A stretch of DNA of 64,000 bases from Bigelowiella natans CCMP2755 (Eukaryota > Cercozoa > Chlorarachniophyceae): positions 85,675 through 149,674 of the forward strand of contig ADNK01002608.1 in assembly GCA_000320545.1 (NCBI GenBank), read 5' to 3'. The notes under the pieces were generated by a model that worked only from the letters and a program-made list of their open reading frames with translations, was not told where the DNA came from and searched no databases. Shown piece by piece: positions 48,853 through 61,438 of this stretch; the stretch's first letter is position 1; each line of letters begins with the position of its first letter. Both the position numbers and the translations under genes were made by a program.

Positions 48853-48885
<33 letters not shown>

Positions 48886-49235
48886 ATGCAGCTGCCACTC
48901 TTATTGCTCTAAACTCCGGCATTGATCAAACAAGCTGCAAGCCAAATGTATGCGATAGATTTGTTTACAAGCTTTTTAATGCCCAAACGCTTCTTGAAAC
49001 GATTGAGCGAAAACATCACTTTTTGTTTTGCTTCAAGGATGACGAAAATCTTAGGAAGATGGATCAGGAATTTGGATCTGACTCTGAAGCGGAGTTTGAC
49101 AAAGACAAGTGGAATAAGATATGCGATGTTGATAGTCCTCGAGGAGAAAATACTCCAGCAATGACTGCCAGGGCGTCAAAAAATGGAAGCGATACGGTGT
49201 GTGCACAAAAAGATTTCACCAACACCGTGCTATGA
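46917..49235 (+). CDS. Rtt106/SPT16-type histone chaperone
   Basis: Proteins with this tandem PH fold bind histone H3-H4 during nucleosome assembly. Six exons close in phase to 459 residues: 46917-47239, 47308-47679, 47787-47842, 48255-48427, 48593-48850 and 49038-49235 (stop TGA). The N-terminus has KRPRP and a Lys/Glu-rich linker that could include a nuclear signal. Residues about 118-230 form the first PH-like unit (NNGLYIYVGLQLRDPVTLGK, then YGIVLFKL and KVEW). The second PH-like unit runs from ACTVKANSGALYPLRG through GGIFYIGKPLVFLPRKEIEE to YFDLCVEHDGTLYEF, the classical Rtt106 core. A long Asp/Glu tail, partly encoded by GAT repeats, follows as in many chaperones. The motif order also fits the middle domain of FACT subunits, but the short length favours an Rtt106-like protein. 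Confidence 0.82.
48089..48123 (+). repeat. (GGT)n in a chaperone intron
   Basis: Trinucleotide tract. Confidence 0.95.
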
Positions 49236-50441
49236 TGACAGTGATGAGGGTATTTTCATACATTAGGAATCTTGCTGAGGTCAGCGGTTGCTGTTACAAT
49301 ACTTATGTGTCTTTGCACTGAATCCAGTTGTAGATCTGGATTCATAGAATTGTGTAGTTACCTCAACATTTCGATATGGAGTAGCTTTTCTACTCCGGCA
49401 GTGGTGTTGGACGCAGTCACGTCGACTTTCGCCTAGCTGCACTAAAATTGTACGGGTCCACCGTCTGAGTGTCATTGCAAATGTCATTTTTGCGTGCAAC
49501 AAGTGTCTGTCGAGAAAAATCATTAACATCACAAAGTGCAGAATGAATAAAGTGGGATCGAACGATGTCATCATCAGCTGCTCGTGCCATGCATGATTTA
49601 GTACTGCACTGCATATCAGAGTAAGTAGGTGGGAGCAATCTTCGTCACTCTATTACTTCATAGCGCCCGCCACACTGATGCAATGTCTTCGTCGCACCGT
49701 GGACACTGGGCCAGTCTAGTTACGCCAATCTTATAGACAGGGAATACCATATATATGTGGGATTCCTGTATCTATTATAAGTGTGTCTATTATCAAATTC
49801 ATTCAATCTACTAGATCTACAACATAACGTTACGTAGCTAATCGTTGCAATGTATGCGCACAAGAGAAGCTGCGTGGCCAGCGCGTAACAGCGCTCGAAG
49901 TATTTGCATCGTAGCCTAGGAATGGAAACCAGGGCTATACTTACTTGCGCTTGCTGAATGATAGACATACACAATGCATCCATTAGCTAGACCAGACGAC
50001 GAATATAGTATTGGTAACGCATAGTATAATAGTAAAGTGTAGTGTCCCACCGGATCACATGCTATGTGTGTGGATACAGTTTGGGGGACACAGTAATGTA
50101 TGAGCGAAAAATCAAATTTGTAGCACTTCGATCATCCATGTGGTATGCAACGCATAAGTAAAGTGAGGACGTAAACCGCTGCATTTATTTTTCTATTTCA
50201 GCACCCACAAGAACCGGGACGTGTAGCAGCACAGGCTAAGATAGATAACTACAGCGGTTATGGTTCCTATCAAATTATTTCCAAATATGTAGCGTCCAAA
50301 TGATCAATTGAACAAATAATACCGTATACTATATGACTAAATTAATAACTTCCACTAGCCCACGCTAAATGAACACAAGACTACGCTCGGTGGAAGCCCA
50401 TCATTTAATCCACTGGGTGTTAAATCTGGATCCTTAGCGTG
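49236..50441. other. Spacer between convergent chaperone (+) and SOUL (-) genes
   Basis: Holds two 3' ends. Composition is ordinary, AT-rich. Open frames on the minus strand (49281-49638) have no family match. I see no repeat or RNA gene. Confidence 0.4.
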
Positions 50442-51233
50442 TTATTTCCTTATCTTCTCTACTGCTGATGCTACTTTGTCAGAGACTGCAACCGCAACTT
50501 CATTTTTCCTTAAGAAATTAGGAGTAGCGAATGGATCGTGATATTGATACACGAAAGTCCTGCCTTTGGACGCGGAAAGGCCGTTCTTTGAAAGCGTATC
50601 GAGAATCTCCGCCTTATAGGTTTCTACTTTCTCCTCAGTTGGCGGGGGGCCTGAGAATCTTTTGACAGCTAAAAAATGGCCAGGAATTCGTCGCAGAGTG
50701 ACGTTCTTATTGAGAGGAACTGGTAACTCACCCATTTCGTACTTCGAGCCCATGACAAAACTGGTGCTGTAGATTATGTTTCATTCCCACCGGTTGAATT
50801 TAATTTATCTAAATTTTAAGTACTCACTATATCGTGTGCATGCGCTCACTATATTGACACTTTTATTTGCTCTTCTCGTTTGTTCTTCGTGCATCTAAAA
50901 TTATTACCTGTATTCTTCCTGGAGCTTTGCGACCGATGATGAAGTTTTCATCTCTGTTCTCACGGGTGCTGTCATCTTCATCTTTGAAGCAGGACCGCTA
51001 CTTCTTGATAACAACGAATATATGGAACTCCTCCTAAGGCAATGAATGTATGGATAAAATGTACGGAAATATTTTTCCCCTGAAGAGGAGGTCATGCGCC
51101 TCTTGTATGAATGCGACCTGGGCTTGTTCTTTCCAAAGATGTATCCTGCAACCTGCCTGAATCCAGAGCTGGTGGCTTTCTTCATTGATGATTCCCTTGA
51201 TCGAACCTCGGCTAAGTAGAAGAAGCAGAGAAT

Positions 51234-51274
<41 letters not shown>

Positions 51275-51498
51275 TCAACACAATAGAACTTCTGCCTTAA
51301 ATTATTACCAACGATGTAGGGTTGATACTTGCGAATCTCTATGCCGTTGCCAAAGGAGCCAACAATCGTATATCGAGGCTTCTCCAGGCCTTCAGCACTC
51401 CGCCAGGCAGCAAAACCGACTGTTGTGCGAAGTGATATGTACGCTAGAGCCAGAGTTGCTGCCAACTTGCTCGCGAGGGTTGCGCTTAGGACTGCCAT
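50442..51498 (-). CDS. SOUL/HBP family haem-binding protein
   Basis: SOUL proteins bind haem or tetrapyrroles. Four exons close in phase to 233 residues: 51309-51498 (ATG at 51498), 51118-51211, 50908-51000 and 50442-50766. The N-terminus is hydrophobic (LAATLALAYISL), which suggests a signal or transit segment. The domain begins YTIVGSFGNGIEIRKYQPYI, continues SSGFRQVAGYIFGKNK and KMKMTAPVRTE (the conserved M-T-x-P-V), then TSFVMGSKYEMGELPVP and ends VYQYHDPFATPNFLRKNEV. All family blocks are present in order and at normal spacing. The last exon is by far the longest. The protein may lie in the endomembrane system, plastid or mitochondrion, depending on the N-terminus. Confidence 0.9.
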
Positions 51499-51951
51499 TG
51501 TGATGCGACGTGCAAGTTAAACAGACGACGTGATTGGCTTTTATTGTTGTTGTTGTTGTTCTTCTTCTTCTTCTTCTTCTTCTTCTTCTCATTGTTGTTC
51601 TTATTATTATTATTGTTCTTGTTGTTGTTGTATCATCCTCATTTCCATCAATACGAATGTCCTCCGTTACGAACCGTGCGACATTAGAAATAGCTTTCAA
51701 AATTATCAGTTTAGGAAAAAAAGGGACCTTGAAACTTACGGTAGATCTAATGGCGTTACAATCCACCTTCAACATCAAGATTGATTGGAGAAATCCATGG
51801 ATGCTTGACTTGTAGGGGGCCAAGAATTTACAGCCACATCACCATCATCAAGAAACAATTCTCTTGTGCATCCATCACTCGCAAGAAATACATGTCCTGC
51901 ATTATGCCATCACATAATCGAAGTTGAGGGTACATTTTAGACGCTGTTGCA
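51499..51951. other. Divergent spacer between SOUL (-) and the next gene (+)
   Basis: This 453-bp stretch carries both promoters. It contains a CTT/GTT repeat (51541-51640). The minus-strand frame across it (51823-51392) overlaps the SOUL start in another frame and is a repeat artefact. Confidence 0.4.
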
Positions 51952-54672
51952 ATGGCGACTGCCTCCCCAAAATATGAAGGAAAAAAGGCTTCGAAAAATA
52001 ACGAGAAACGATCAACAAGACCCACTATTATGACATCTGAGGAAGAAGAGTTTCTGAGCAAGATGTCGCTTCGGAACCGCTCCCTGACGACCAAGTAGTG
52101 TGTTAAAGAATTAATGTTCATATCCATGAAAAAAGTGCTATGTGATGATTAACATGATGAGATATACCTGCAGGAGTCCATTGTGGCGACGAAATAGGAC
52201 ACAAATCAGGGAGGAAAGTCGCGCAATTTTGCGAGTGTATTTCAACTATGGTATTATTTATATTTTCATTTGTTCAAGAGGCAGAGCTCTTGTTAATTCT
52301 GCTATTATCATCTTCTCTAGGTTATGCTTATTAATCCTGCTATCATCTTCTTTCCATAGGTTATGCGCAGTTGCTGCTGATACAGGCAACACGTGCTATG
52401 GACAAAAATTCAGGTGAGATCCATTTGTAAATATTCCGCCCAAAAACTCTGAAAGCATTTGTTTCTGCAGTAGGTAATACGGAAAACACTACTCCAGAAA
52501 GTTCTTCAGGGAGCACAGGTGCTGCTTTTTCAGCAGCAACCAATCATCTCATCCCTCTGAACAAACATTCAGACAATTTTTATTTGCAGGATCGCATTCA
52601 CACAATGCATACGTTACAATAAAGCCCTCCACAGATGCTTCCTTGGAGGTAGGGTTGAAGCGCAGGATTGTTTCATGCTATATATCGTCTAACACTAATA
52701 CGTCAGGATATTCGTGAAGAAATATTAAAAGCTTTAGAAAAACGAAAAATGAAAAGGTATTTTTGGTGTAAATTTTTGGATGAGTAAGGAAAGAGTGGGT
52801 GTGAGTTAAAAATAGCACAAACATTACCACCAACCGAAAACAATGACAATATTACCAACCGTGAATCATGTAGGGTCAGCTCCTGGGTTTCAAAATTTAA
52901 GCTGGTGGATAGGAAATCACGCAAAGAACTGAAGGATTTTAGACCACTTGTGGTTTTAAGTGGAACAGGGTCAAAAGTGGTACTGACTAATCCATCTTTC
53001 CAGTATATTCAACATACATACTGAAAATAGAATTAGGCGCTCGTATTGATGTATTTGTTTTCGAATCCCGATTATGTCCTTTATATATGTATATAGGATC
53101 CGTTTGAAATTGATATGGTAGTTGATGGTGCTCCAAGGGAACTCGACACATATAAAGAGGAAGAATATCAGGTGGTACTAGTGAAAAAAATAAAGTATCC
53201 AAAATTTTCTTTTTTACTATCTTGATCATTACGGAATCTGCTACTGCTGCTGCTGCTGCTGCTGTGTAAAAAGATTAGCAAATTGCTGTCTTTTCACTAC
53301 TATCATCATCATCATTATTGAATCATCTTTTGCTGCTGCTGTGTAATAATAAGGTTACCAAATTCCTGTCTTACGGACGAAGACAGAAACGAATTATTAG
53401 ACTCACCAAAAAAGGTGCTGCTGTCCATGTATGTATGCCACGCTAAGTGATTATAGAGAAGCATAGTAGTATGTCCCGAATCACCATTGTTAGCCAAAAG
53501 TGGAGGTGGTGGTTTATTCTTCTGCCTTCTCCAATTGAAACTATTCTTCGGGTGTACTCTTTCGTATGATAGCATATTGAATGATAGTAAGGGAAGGGAT
53601 GCGGCTGGCTTCAAATGACTGCATATTGAATAACACATGTCGTAGAATGTTGCCCTCCTCATGACAAGCACCAACGTCTTTTCTTAGTTCAAATACTTGA
53701 TAATTCAGTCATATATTTGTAAATGCTAGGGATAGAAAATGTCAGGGGCAACGAGGCATCGTCTCAGCACGCATATTCGGTAGCACATACGTACGTACTT
53801 ACTAGCAGATGGAGAAGTATGATGTGTACACTAGAGTGAGAGAGCCTGTTTAAAGATGATTGCAATGGAAATAGTAATTGCTTAAAACATCTGGATTTCC
53901 TCGAGCCTTATTTCATAGTATAATAGCATTAAAAGGGTGTACGTAGATATCTGTCAAAACTAAAGGATATGAAACTGCAGGAAGTGTTCTACACAGCTCT
54001 AATCGATAAAGACGTGTTGGTAAGAGATCCGATTAGTTGAACAAATTATTTATCATATCTTTATTTTTAATTTTGTTTTGTTTTCTAAATATTTTAAGGT
54101 TATTTCTTACACTGATGCTAAGGAGCATAGGTGAAATAATTTCTCATATGACGTGAAATATTTTGTTATTCTGGAATCAAGCAGCAGCTCGATAGGCAAC
54201 CGTCCCCTTCTTTGCGAATACAATCAATACCACTCGAAAATGTTATTCTGAACCCACCTATAATCAAGTCATTATGAAACTCTAGCTAATGAATATTGCA
54301 GGTACAAGAGTGACGTAGCAATCAGGCTTGTTCAGGTTTTATGAATACTGCATCTTCCAACCATTAAATGCCATTTATCGTTCGTCTTCTTCGGGCTATT
54401 TCCAATGAGAATTATCATTACAGAACATCAATGATCGGGTTTCAGCTTTTATGCGGATTGAGAAAAATTATCTCATCAAACCTGAGAAAGCCAGAGAAAA
54501 AGCTAGGAAGGTGCATGATGTGCCTTACATTCAATGATCGTTTCCTTAAAGTCAACAATATGTTATTTGTGGCGTTGTAATTAACCTGAGAGTATTTCTT
54601 AAAAGGCCCAAGAGATGGTGCACCACCGATGGAAAACACAATCTATGGAATTTTCTCCAGACCACGTAATAC

Positions 54673-54720
<48 letters not shown>

Positions 54721-56200
54721 TATTTTGATTTGTTTTTCACCCTTGTGTTTCCCCATAACTGTACAAATACGCTTGCTACTCCTCATTCAACGCAACAACG
54801 AATAAATATTGGCTATGATTGGTCTTCATAGGTAAAGACTTTTAATCAAAAACTTGTAAAATCCTCGAAAGATTTGAGTAATAGAAGAGGTAATATTGTT
54901 CGTGGTCATTTTCAAAAGCTGCTCTCATGATTTTGTGTGTGTATGTTACAAAATTTCCGATAGCAACATTGAAAAAGAAAACTCTCAAGTCTACACACCG
55001 GCGTACACATTCGATGTCTGTTGGTTCGTGGAATCATAATAAAGAGGTTACTATACAACTTTAGTAGTCATCTTATGTCCATCCATTGATTGTTATAAAT
55101 GACGAGTTGTTTTTTTAAATATAATATGCCTCTCTGATCAACTTCGTGGAAAATAGCGCTCTCTTGCACAGTAATAGAATGTTACTTTACTTATTGTAAT
55201 CTAGATTGTAAATGCTGTAAATCTGGAAATTGATATAAACTTGATATATGTGCCACAAGCAGCCAAAAAAGCCTTAATTTACAGCTAATTGACGAAAAAT
55301 CTGGGTCAGTTGTCAAATCACGTTTGAAGAATTGTTTCTGAGTAGTCTTTGAATGGCGATTTGTTGAGTAGATGCACAAGGGATTCCCGTGCAACATCAT
55401 CTCAGCATAATGAGGATCTAGGTAAAAGTAATAATAATAATAATAATAACAACAACAACCATGTCGATGATCATCATCAACACTTACTATTTTACAATCA
55501 AGCATTATTAAATTCTTCTCTGATATTTGTTTTCAGAAACTGGCGCCAGTACCGAAAAAGTAGTACTAGTTGTTTTCGCGTAGTAGTAGTAGTAGTAGTA
55601 GCAGCAGCAGCTGCTGCAGCGGCAATCGTATAACACAGTGCTCGGTGAAGTACTAGATTTTGCCCAAACCTAACACGTAGTAGTTGATGAATTTGGTGGT
55701 CATCATCATCTGAGAAGGATAAATTTGCATGTTGAATTTGCAGGTGGAGAGCAGTACGTACAAACCTTCAAGCACATTACGACTCTCAATCGACATGTTT
55801 TTATGTGGAAAGTAAGTCGCCGCTCTGGAGATAGAATACTAACAGCAACAATCCACTAAATATGGACTGCATGTACAATTCTTAAAGTGTACTACTTCAT
55901 TTAATTGTTCGGATGACGACATTGTATTCTCAAATATCATCTTATTTTATTAAATTGGTATTATGTTGTGTAATCAAAGCTCGGTGGAAGGATCTGCAAG
56001 AAAACGATTCCTGAAGGGTATAACTGGAAAAATACATCAATCAACACTGAATCGCCTCGCTCATGTAGATTGTTGTAGGAATAAATGTGTACGAGCGAAA
56101 ACCAGAGTCATTATGCCAGGTATGTGTAGCGTATGGTGAGATTATAGATTATTGTGTGGTCACCATTCCAATGTGTGTGGGTATTGTGTGGGTTTGAATT

Positions 56201-56249
<49 letters not shown>

Positions 56250-56603
56250 GTGGGAGTGTGTGTGATGTGTTTATGCGGTTTCTGCTGCTAGTGTTTCCGA
56301 TGATTTAATATTTAATTGTATTACAACTGAAGGTGATTCGGAAGTTTGTTGACTCTATGGCAGTATATGTCAAGGTATAATAGTAACAGCGATTATAATG
56401 ATAATAGAAGTGTGTCTGGTAGGTCAAAAATATGCTTCAACAATATCCATTGTTTGAATGTTTTACAGGAGCATAGAATGGATGAAATGCTGAAGAGTGT
56501 GGGAGACGTTCCTGAAAGTAGGAAAGAGGAGGTCATGGAAGAACACAAATACACAAATAAGCAGGACAAAGAGATTATCTTTTCAAAATATGATTTGAGA
56601 TGA
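51952..56603 (+). CDS. Unrecognised multi-exon protein
   Basis: Exons joined by phase: 51952-52094, 52174-52250, 52360-52413, 52474-52518, 52590-52648, 52707-52756, 52874-52976, 53097-53171, then a gap, then a block ending 54019, 54099-54130, 54302-54335, 54424-54510, 54606-54665, 54832-54889, 55537-55559, 55744-55811, 55980-56119, 56333-56343 and 56469-56603 (stop TGA). The region 53172-53980 is not resolved; frames near 53730-53780 and 53951-54019 look coding. The start MATASPKYEGKK is basic and Ser/Thr-rich. Charged helical stretches follow (RNRTQIREESRAILRVYFNY, DIREEILKALEKRKMKR, FMRIEKNYLIKPEKAREKAR). A Cys-containing basic segment (CCRNKCVRAKTRV) precedes the acidic end. I recognise no domain. 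It ends only 67 bp before the VPS9 gene, so the two could be one gene. Confidence 0.55.
54674..54720 (+). repeat. (TA)n
   Basis: Dinucleotide tract in an intron of the unrecognised gene. Confidence 0.95.
56200..56249 (+). repeat. (CT)n
   Basis: Dinucleotide pyrimidine tract in an intron of the unrecognised gene. Confidence 0.95.
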
Positions 56604-56670
56604 CTATTCTCCAGCGAGTAGCTATACCCGTAGACGACCAACACAACACATATCAATGGTACTTTTAAGA

Positions 56671-58322
56671 ATGACACTAACAACAATGTTACATTTAAAG
56701 CTCATTGGAGATGCAATAGAAGACTCCCTACAGGTCTAATTCTAATGAGTGAATTGTGCATGTAAATTTTAATTTTAATTATCATTTACTATTTCTATCA
56801 GCGCACTGTTGTGAATCCAATTTACCTCCGTGTGACCAAGACTTTGAGAGAAACAACGCAAACAAGTGATGAAAGGTACTGCTCTCACGTAGAAAATTGT
56901 AAAAATTCTATACATTCACCTTGTTTTCTGATAAAGGTATCTTCGGAATGCACGTATGTTGGTCCTTAAATCGCAAGATTTTTTCGGCATAAGGAAGGTA
57001 TATTAGTTCCACGGGTCTTGAGTGATTTCTTACAACTTATTCTCTATTCTCAGGAATATATTCGACCTAATGGATGGTAAAATGTCGAACAATGTTATTG
57101 ATTGATAGATATAATAACTCATATATACATATTATATGTTGCTACATTAGGTCTGAAGGTGTAACAAAATTAAGTATGTTGGAGCATTCAGCAAACCCTA
57201 TATTACAACTCAAGGTTTTTCCCATAGCAATTTGAACTAATCTTATCCAATATTCTTCGAAATATAAAAAAAATCTTATCTTACTGGTGTTTATTATTAG
57301 GTGTTGGTTGGGACTGCCCACTCAATTTTTGAATCACACAATAAGGCTGCCATGGAATTATCAAAAAGCAAAGAGATTGAGTACGATAACAGAGACATTC
57401 CTTCTATTTTATCTTGTCTTGTGATCTAGATGGTTGAATTCAGATATTTGTGAATAATATTTTTCAGATTCTTGTCTGCTGACGATTTCTTCCCGATTTT
57501 CTTGTTTGTAATGGTTCGTCTTCATGTTCTATATCTTAACCTTCGAATACTAAATGCATTATCTCATTGAAGGTGAATTCCACCCAAAAGCACCCACATC
57601 TGAACAAACAACTTATGTGGGGTTTATGTTCCAAATCGGACCTTCAAGGCGAAGGGTAAGATCAATATGATTTGTTTGATGATTTGTGAACGGTAGTATG
57701 ACACAGAAAATCACATTTACAACCATTATTTGATTGGGGTTGGTCAATTGTAATACTATTAGTGGTTATTACCTTACTGTCTACGAAGCTGCTATAATGT
57801 ATATTACCGACTACAAGATCGAGGTAAACTATTTTTATGTAATGAAATGAAGTGTTATTGAAGAGCATTGAAGAGCAGTTGATCATTGCAGGAAGAAAAA
57901 CGCCTTGTTGATATTGATGCTAACGAGGATACTCAAGCGTTTCCCGAAGGTCGGACCCTCTTCTACGTGAATAATCGCAAAAGAAGGGTGGTTGATTGTG
58001 TTGAATTTTAAATATAAAGATACAGATACAAACAAGAATCGTGACAGGGGTGACACTGAATATTTCGGAGGAAACAGCGACGAAGATGAAAGCCAATGCG
58101 AAGTTCGCTCGGTTGCTTCGAACATCTCTGAAGCGTCGTCTCCGGAAGGTAATATCAACCAAAATTTACATGGTTTGTTTCCTGAAAGTATGATTATCAT
58201 CGATCCGTAATTTTAGTCATTCTGTTTCATGACTACGAACTTTTCTAGGTCATGGGGTTTACGAAGGCGAAGGCTTGAAAGCGACAACCGCTTCATTAGA
58301 GAAAATTTTGGAAGAGTCATGA
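56671..58322 (+). CDS. VPS9-domain guanine nucleotide exchange factor for Rab5-type GTPases
   Basis: VPS9 domains load GTP onto Rab5/Rab21 on early endosomes. Twelve exons close in phase from ATG to TGA (271 aa): 56671-56733, 56802-56875, 56937-56997, 57054-57076, 57151-57214, 57301-57380, 57468-57513, 57573-57655, 57763-57823, 57892-57949, 58020-58148 and 58249-58322. Residues about 1-120 are the helical bundle. The catalytic part has LSADDFFPIFLFVMVNS, with the conserved Asp pair, and GYYLTVYEAAIMYI, with the conserved Tyr and the following Leu/Thr. The C-terminus is a hydrophilic tail (DTDTNKNRDRGD, EASSPEG). The protein is a minimal VPS9 unit without visible ubiquitin-binding, SH2 or RCC1 parts. 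If the preceding gene is actually its 5' half, the protein would be larger. Confidence 0.85.
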
Positions 58323-61300
58323 CAACTTCATCTTCATGTTTTCTTTATCTCTCAATGTGTATCTTCATGCACCTGTTACTGCAAAGCAATTGTGAGCAGT
58401 GTTAATTGAAGACCAAAATTTGATGACGAAAGTAATGCGACAGCGAAGATGGCTATGCAGCGCACACATGGGACGCATGCCATCGGTGCAAATGGCAATT
58501 GGCTTCGTTGAATGACATGCGCGGTTCTGACAATGAGGACGACACGCTGCACACATGCAGGCCACAGCATGCACGCACGCAAATTTAGGACACAACTGTC
58601 TGGATTTTCTTCTTCTTCTTTTGATGTAGCGTTCTTTTCTTCATGGCATAGCTTTGGATGGAAAATTTCAAGACATGTGTGTGCGCACATGCTGTAATGT
58701 CTCGTTGCCGTGCAACTGCGTCTGCCGTTGCGCTTGTGCATGCGCAGATGTGAGTCTTGTTCTTTCATTGCACTCAAATCAACTTTCACATGCTGTGCTA
58801 GCATGGCGCACGTGTGTCTGATGTAGCTAGCTGGAAAGAATGCGTAATACATGCATGATAACAGATAGACACAGCAATGCACTACACATATTATGTGCAT
58901 TGTGTATTGCATGTCCATCATCATGATGTTGTGCGATGCACGCGTCATGCCCGCGTGCACTGGCCCCGCTAGCCCGACACACTGCTGTGCTCTGGTGCTC
59001 ACTTGCGCTCACGGTGTCGATTAGCAGATCAACGTCATGGATGGAACCCAAATGCCTGAGACCTCTGCGACGTCCATGAAATTGCCGAGCATCGCCATGC
59101 TAGCATGAACTGCATGCGATGGCAACCTGGTAACTTCTTGCTGTCCAGGGGTCAATAACCACTGAATTTTTGCAATGCAGGACGTGGACCGCACTTGAGT
59201 CGCCTCGTGCATGATGCAACACCCAGACAGCATTGCCGATTTAGAATTTAGCCTTTTCACACATAAGGTGGTACACACAATTGCAGAATGAACAGATATA
59301 CGCGCACAACTTAAGCGCTATAGCCGCAGCCTTGCACAGCTTTAGAGCTACATTTAGAATGAGCATTAAACGATTTTCATTTATTCATTACATCCGTTTC
59401 ATACACTATAACACATGTATATATTACAGCATTATTGCACATCGCATGCAGTGTATCATCACAGCGGAATGAAGCGCGCCAGCAACATTTTTGCTGTCAC
59501 ACTGTACGTATCAGTTGATCAGCTGAGAGATTCGCAAATTGTCATGAGAAAGGGAGAAGCCTTCGTGATCAAAATTCGGCAATGACGGTCCCGAAATGTC
59601 CTGGAAATGTGTTTATTATTGACTGCAAAATGTGACGTTAAATCGGTATGTGAACCTCATGAGAGTTAAAGAGCCCCACAATGGAATGAGTGAGCTGCGA
59701 AAGATATAATTCAATTTTAGGGTGACTAGAAAATGGTAGATGGTGAACGTGTTACTCTGCGGGCAACGATATAATCGCCGTATTAGGAGAACATATCTTC
59801 ACAACTTCAGCAGAATGAATTCCGCATCCAACCTTCAATTATTAGACAATGAAATTTTCGCGTCTTGATTGGGGGATGCAATTTGACCTTTCCCATTAAT
59901 GTCTGTATTGCGTGCTGGACCATCCCTGCTATCGATATTTTGGTCAGCTCGAATCCTTCTCTAATCAAGTAAACCGTATGAGGTCGCACACAATTATTTT
60001 CTCACTATTCGTCCTACATTTCCAACAGGAGGAACCATCGCCGTGGTCGCAGAATGTATTCGCTTGTGACTTGTTTTCGTCTTTCTTGAGAAGTTTCACT
60101 TCTCATTGCCACCACAGGCTAGGCTAGTCAGCAGTGCAAGGAGGCATAATCGTTGTCTAGGTCTGTGAACCTCGAGGAGGAGCAACTAAATACTACCGGG
60201 CAGTGCCGTTATTAATCCCCGGGGGGATATTGAAACATTTCACCATTGACAAAAACACCGGGATTCCAGGAGATTTTCTACAAGTACTACATGCATGTCC
60301 TAGTAGATCTACGTAGAGCAATTGAAAGAAAAACGACAGCAAAACGTTTCACCGAGAGTCAAATTCCATGAAATTCCAAAACGAAACCACGTCGTAGGAG
60401 CGTCAATGTGTTTCATTTTTTGTTGTGTTTCGGTTGAAACCTGTGCAAAAGAATTTCTCGTTCTGCATTGGAAAACACTGGGTTTCTCCTGCTTCAGGTT
60501 CGTTTTTTACGCATGATGATCGAATTCCTGGATTTCGCCTAGTTTCAAACCATGCGATACTCTCTTGTGGCGAGATCGCAGTTCTGATAAAAGCCTATCT
60601 CACATTAGAGAAATCCTAGGAAATCCAGGAAATCCAGGAAATCCAACATCGTATGCACATACGACACTGCGTTTGCTGACGAAACTACAACTTTTAGTTC
60701 CAAATTCAAACTCGAAATGAAGCACAACGATCTTACTAGTCAAATCACGATGCGATCATTTTTCCTCGCAGATTCTGAAGCAAATGCACAGCATTTCCAT
60801 GATTTCTTCTTTCAAGATATCCCCTTTTTGCTAACTAATGATTCACTCGAAAGGCTTTTTTCCACTTCGTATTTGTATGCAAACTTCAAGTTCCGGGTCG
60901 TAAGACTCTCTTTCGCTGTCTCTCCACCTCCTCGAACAACATCCAACTTTCTTCCCCTTCCAACTCCCCGCTCCATTACATGAGCATGGCACTCCCGAAA
61001 AGGAAGATCGAGATGTCTGAAGCCTTTTGGACGGTTGTTTTCTAGACTTAATCAGAAATTCTTAACAAGCATTAAGTTCGGGCAAGAGTGTCCGCTCGTG
61101 CTCCGACGATGGGAGACAGATTCAGAATTTTCCTCCTATTTCTACATTCCAAAATAAGGATTCAAAAATGCTTGCCCATAGATGTCCTATCTTTGATGGT
61201 AGCAAAATCCTTTCCGAGAGCTGCTTGCTCTATGACTAATAAATATCCGGAATTGATAGCTTGCCATCCAAAGCCAGACAACAATTTTCCCTTTTCCTGT

Positions 61301-61438
61301 TCCTGTTCCTATCGTACGAATCATTTTCCAATAATTGAAGATCGGATAATTGGTTGAATTTAACCAAACTTAGTGTGCATTTGATATTCTCCCGCATTCG
61401 CTAACCTTTCCTTCTCGTCTTATTAGTCTTTGAAGCGC
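58323..61438. other. Long spacer without defensible genes
   Basis: 58330-59480 is CATG/TGCA-rich like the other long spacers, with frames open on both strands. 59480-61438 is more AT-rich. Frames at minus 59807-59989, plus 60717-60983 and plus 61088-61357 are protein-like in places but match no family and lack splice partners. A short GAAATCCAG repeat lies at 60612-60640. The last few hundred bases should contain the promoter of the next gene. Confidence 0.35.

Noticed and set aside
59807-59989. Minus-strand 60-codon frame with protein-like composition
   Set aside because: No start context, splice partner or homology recognised.
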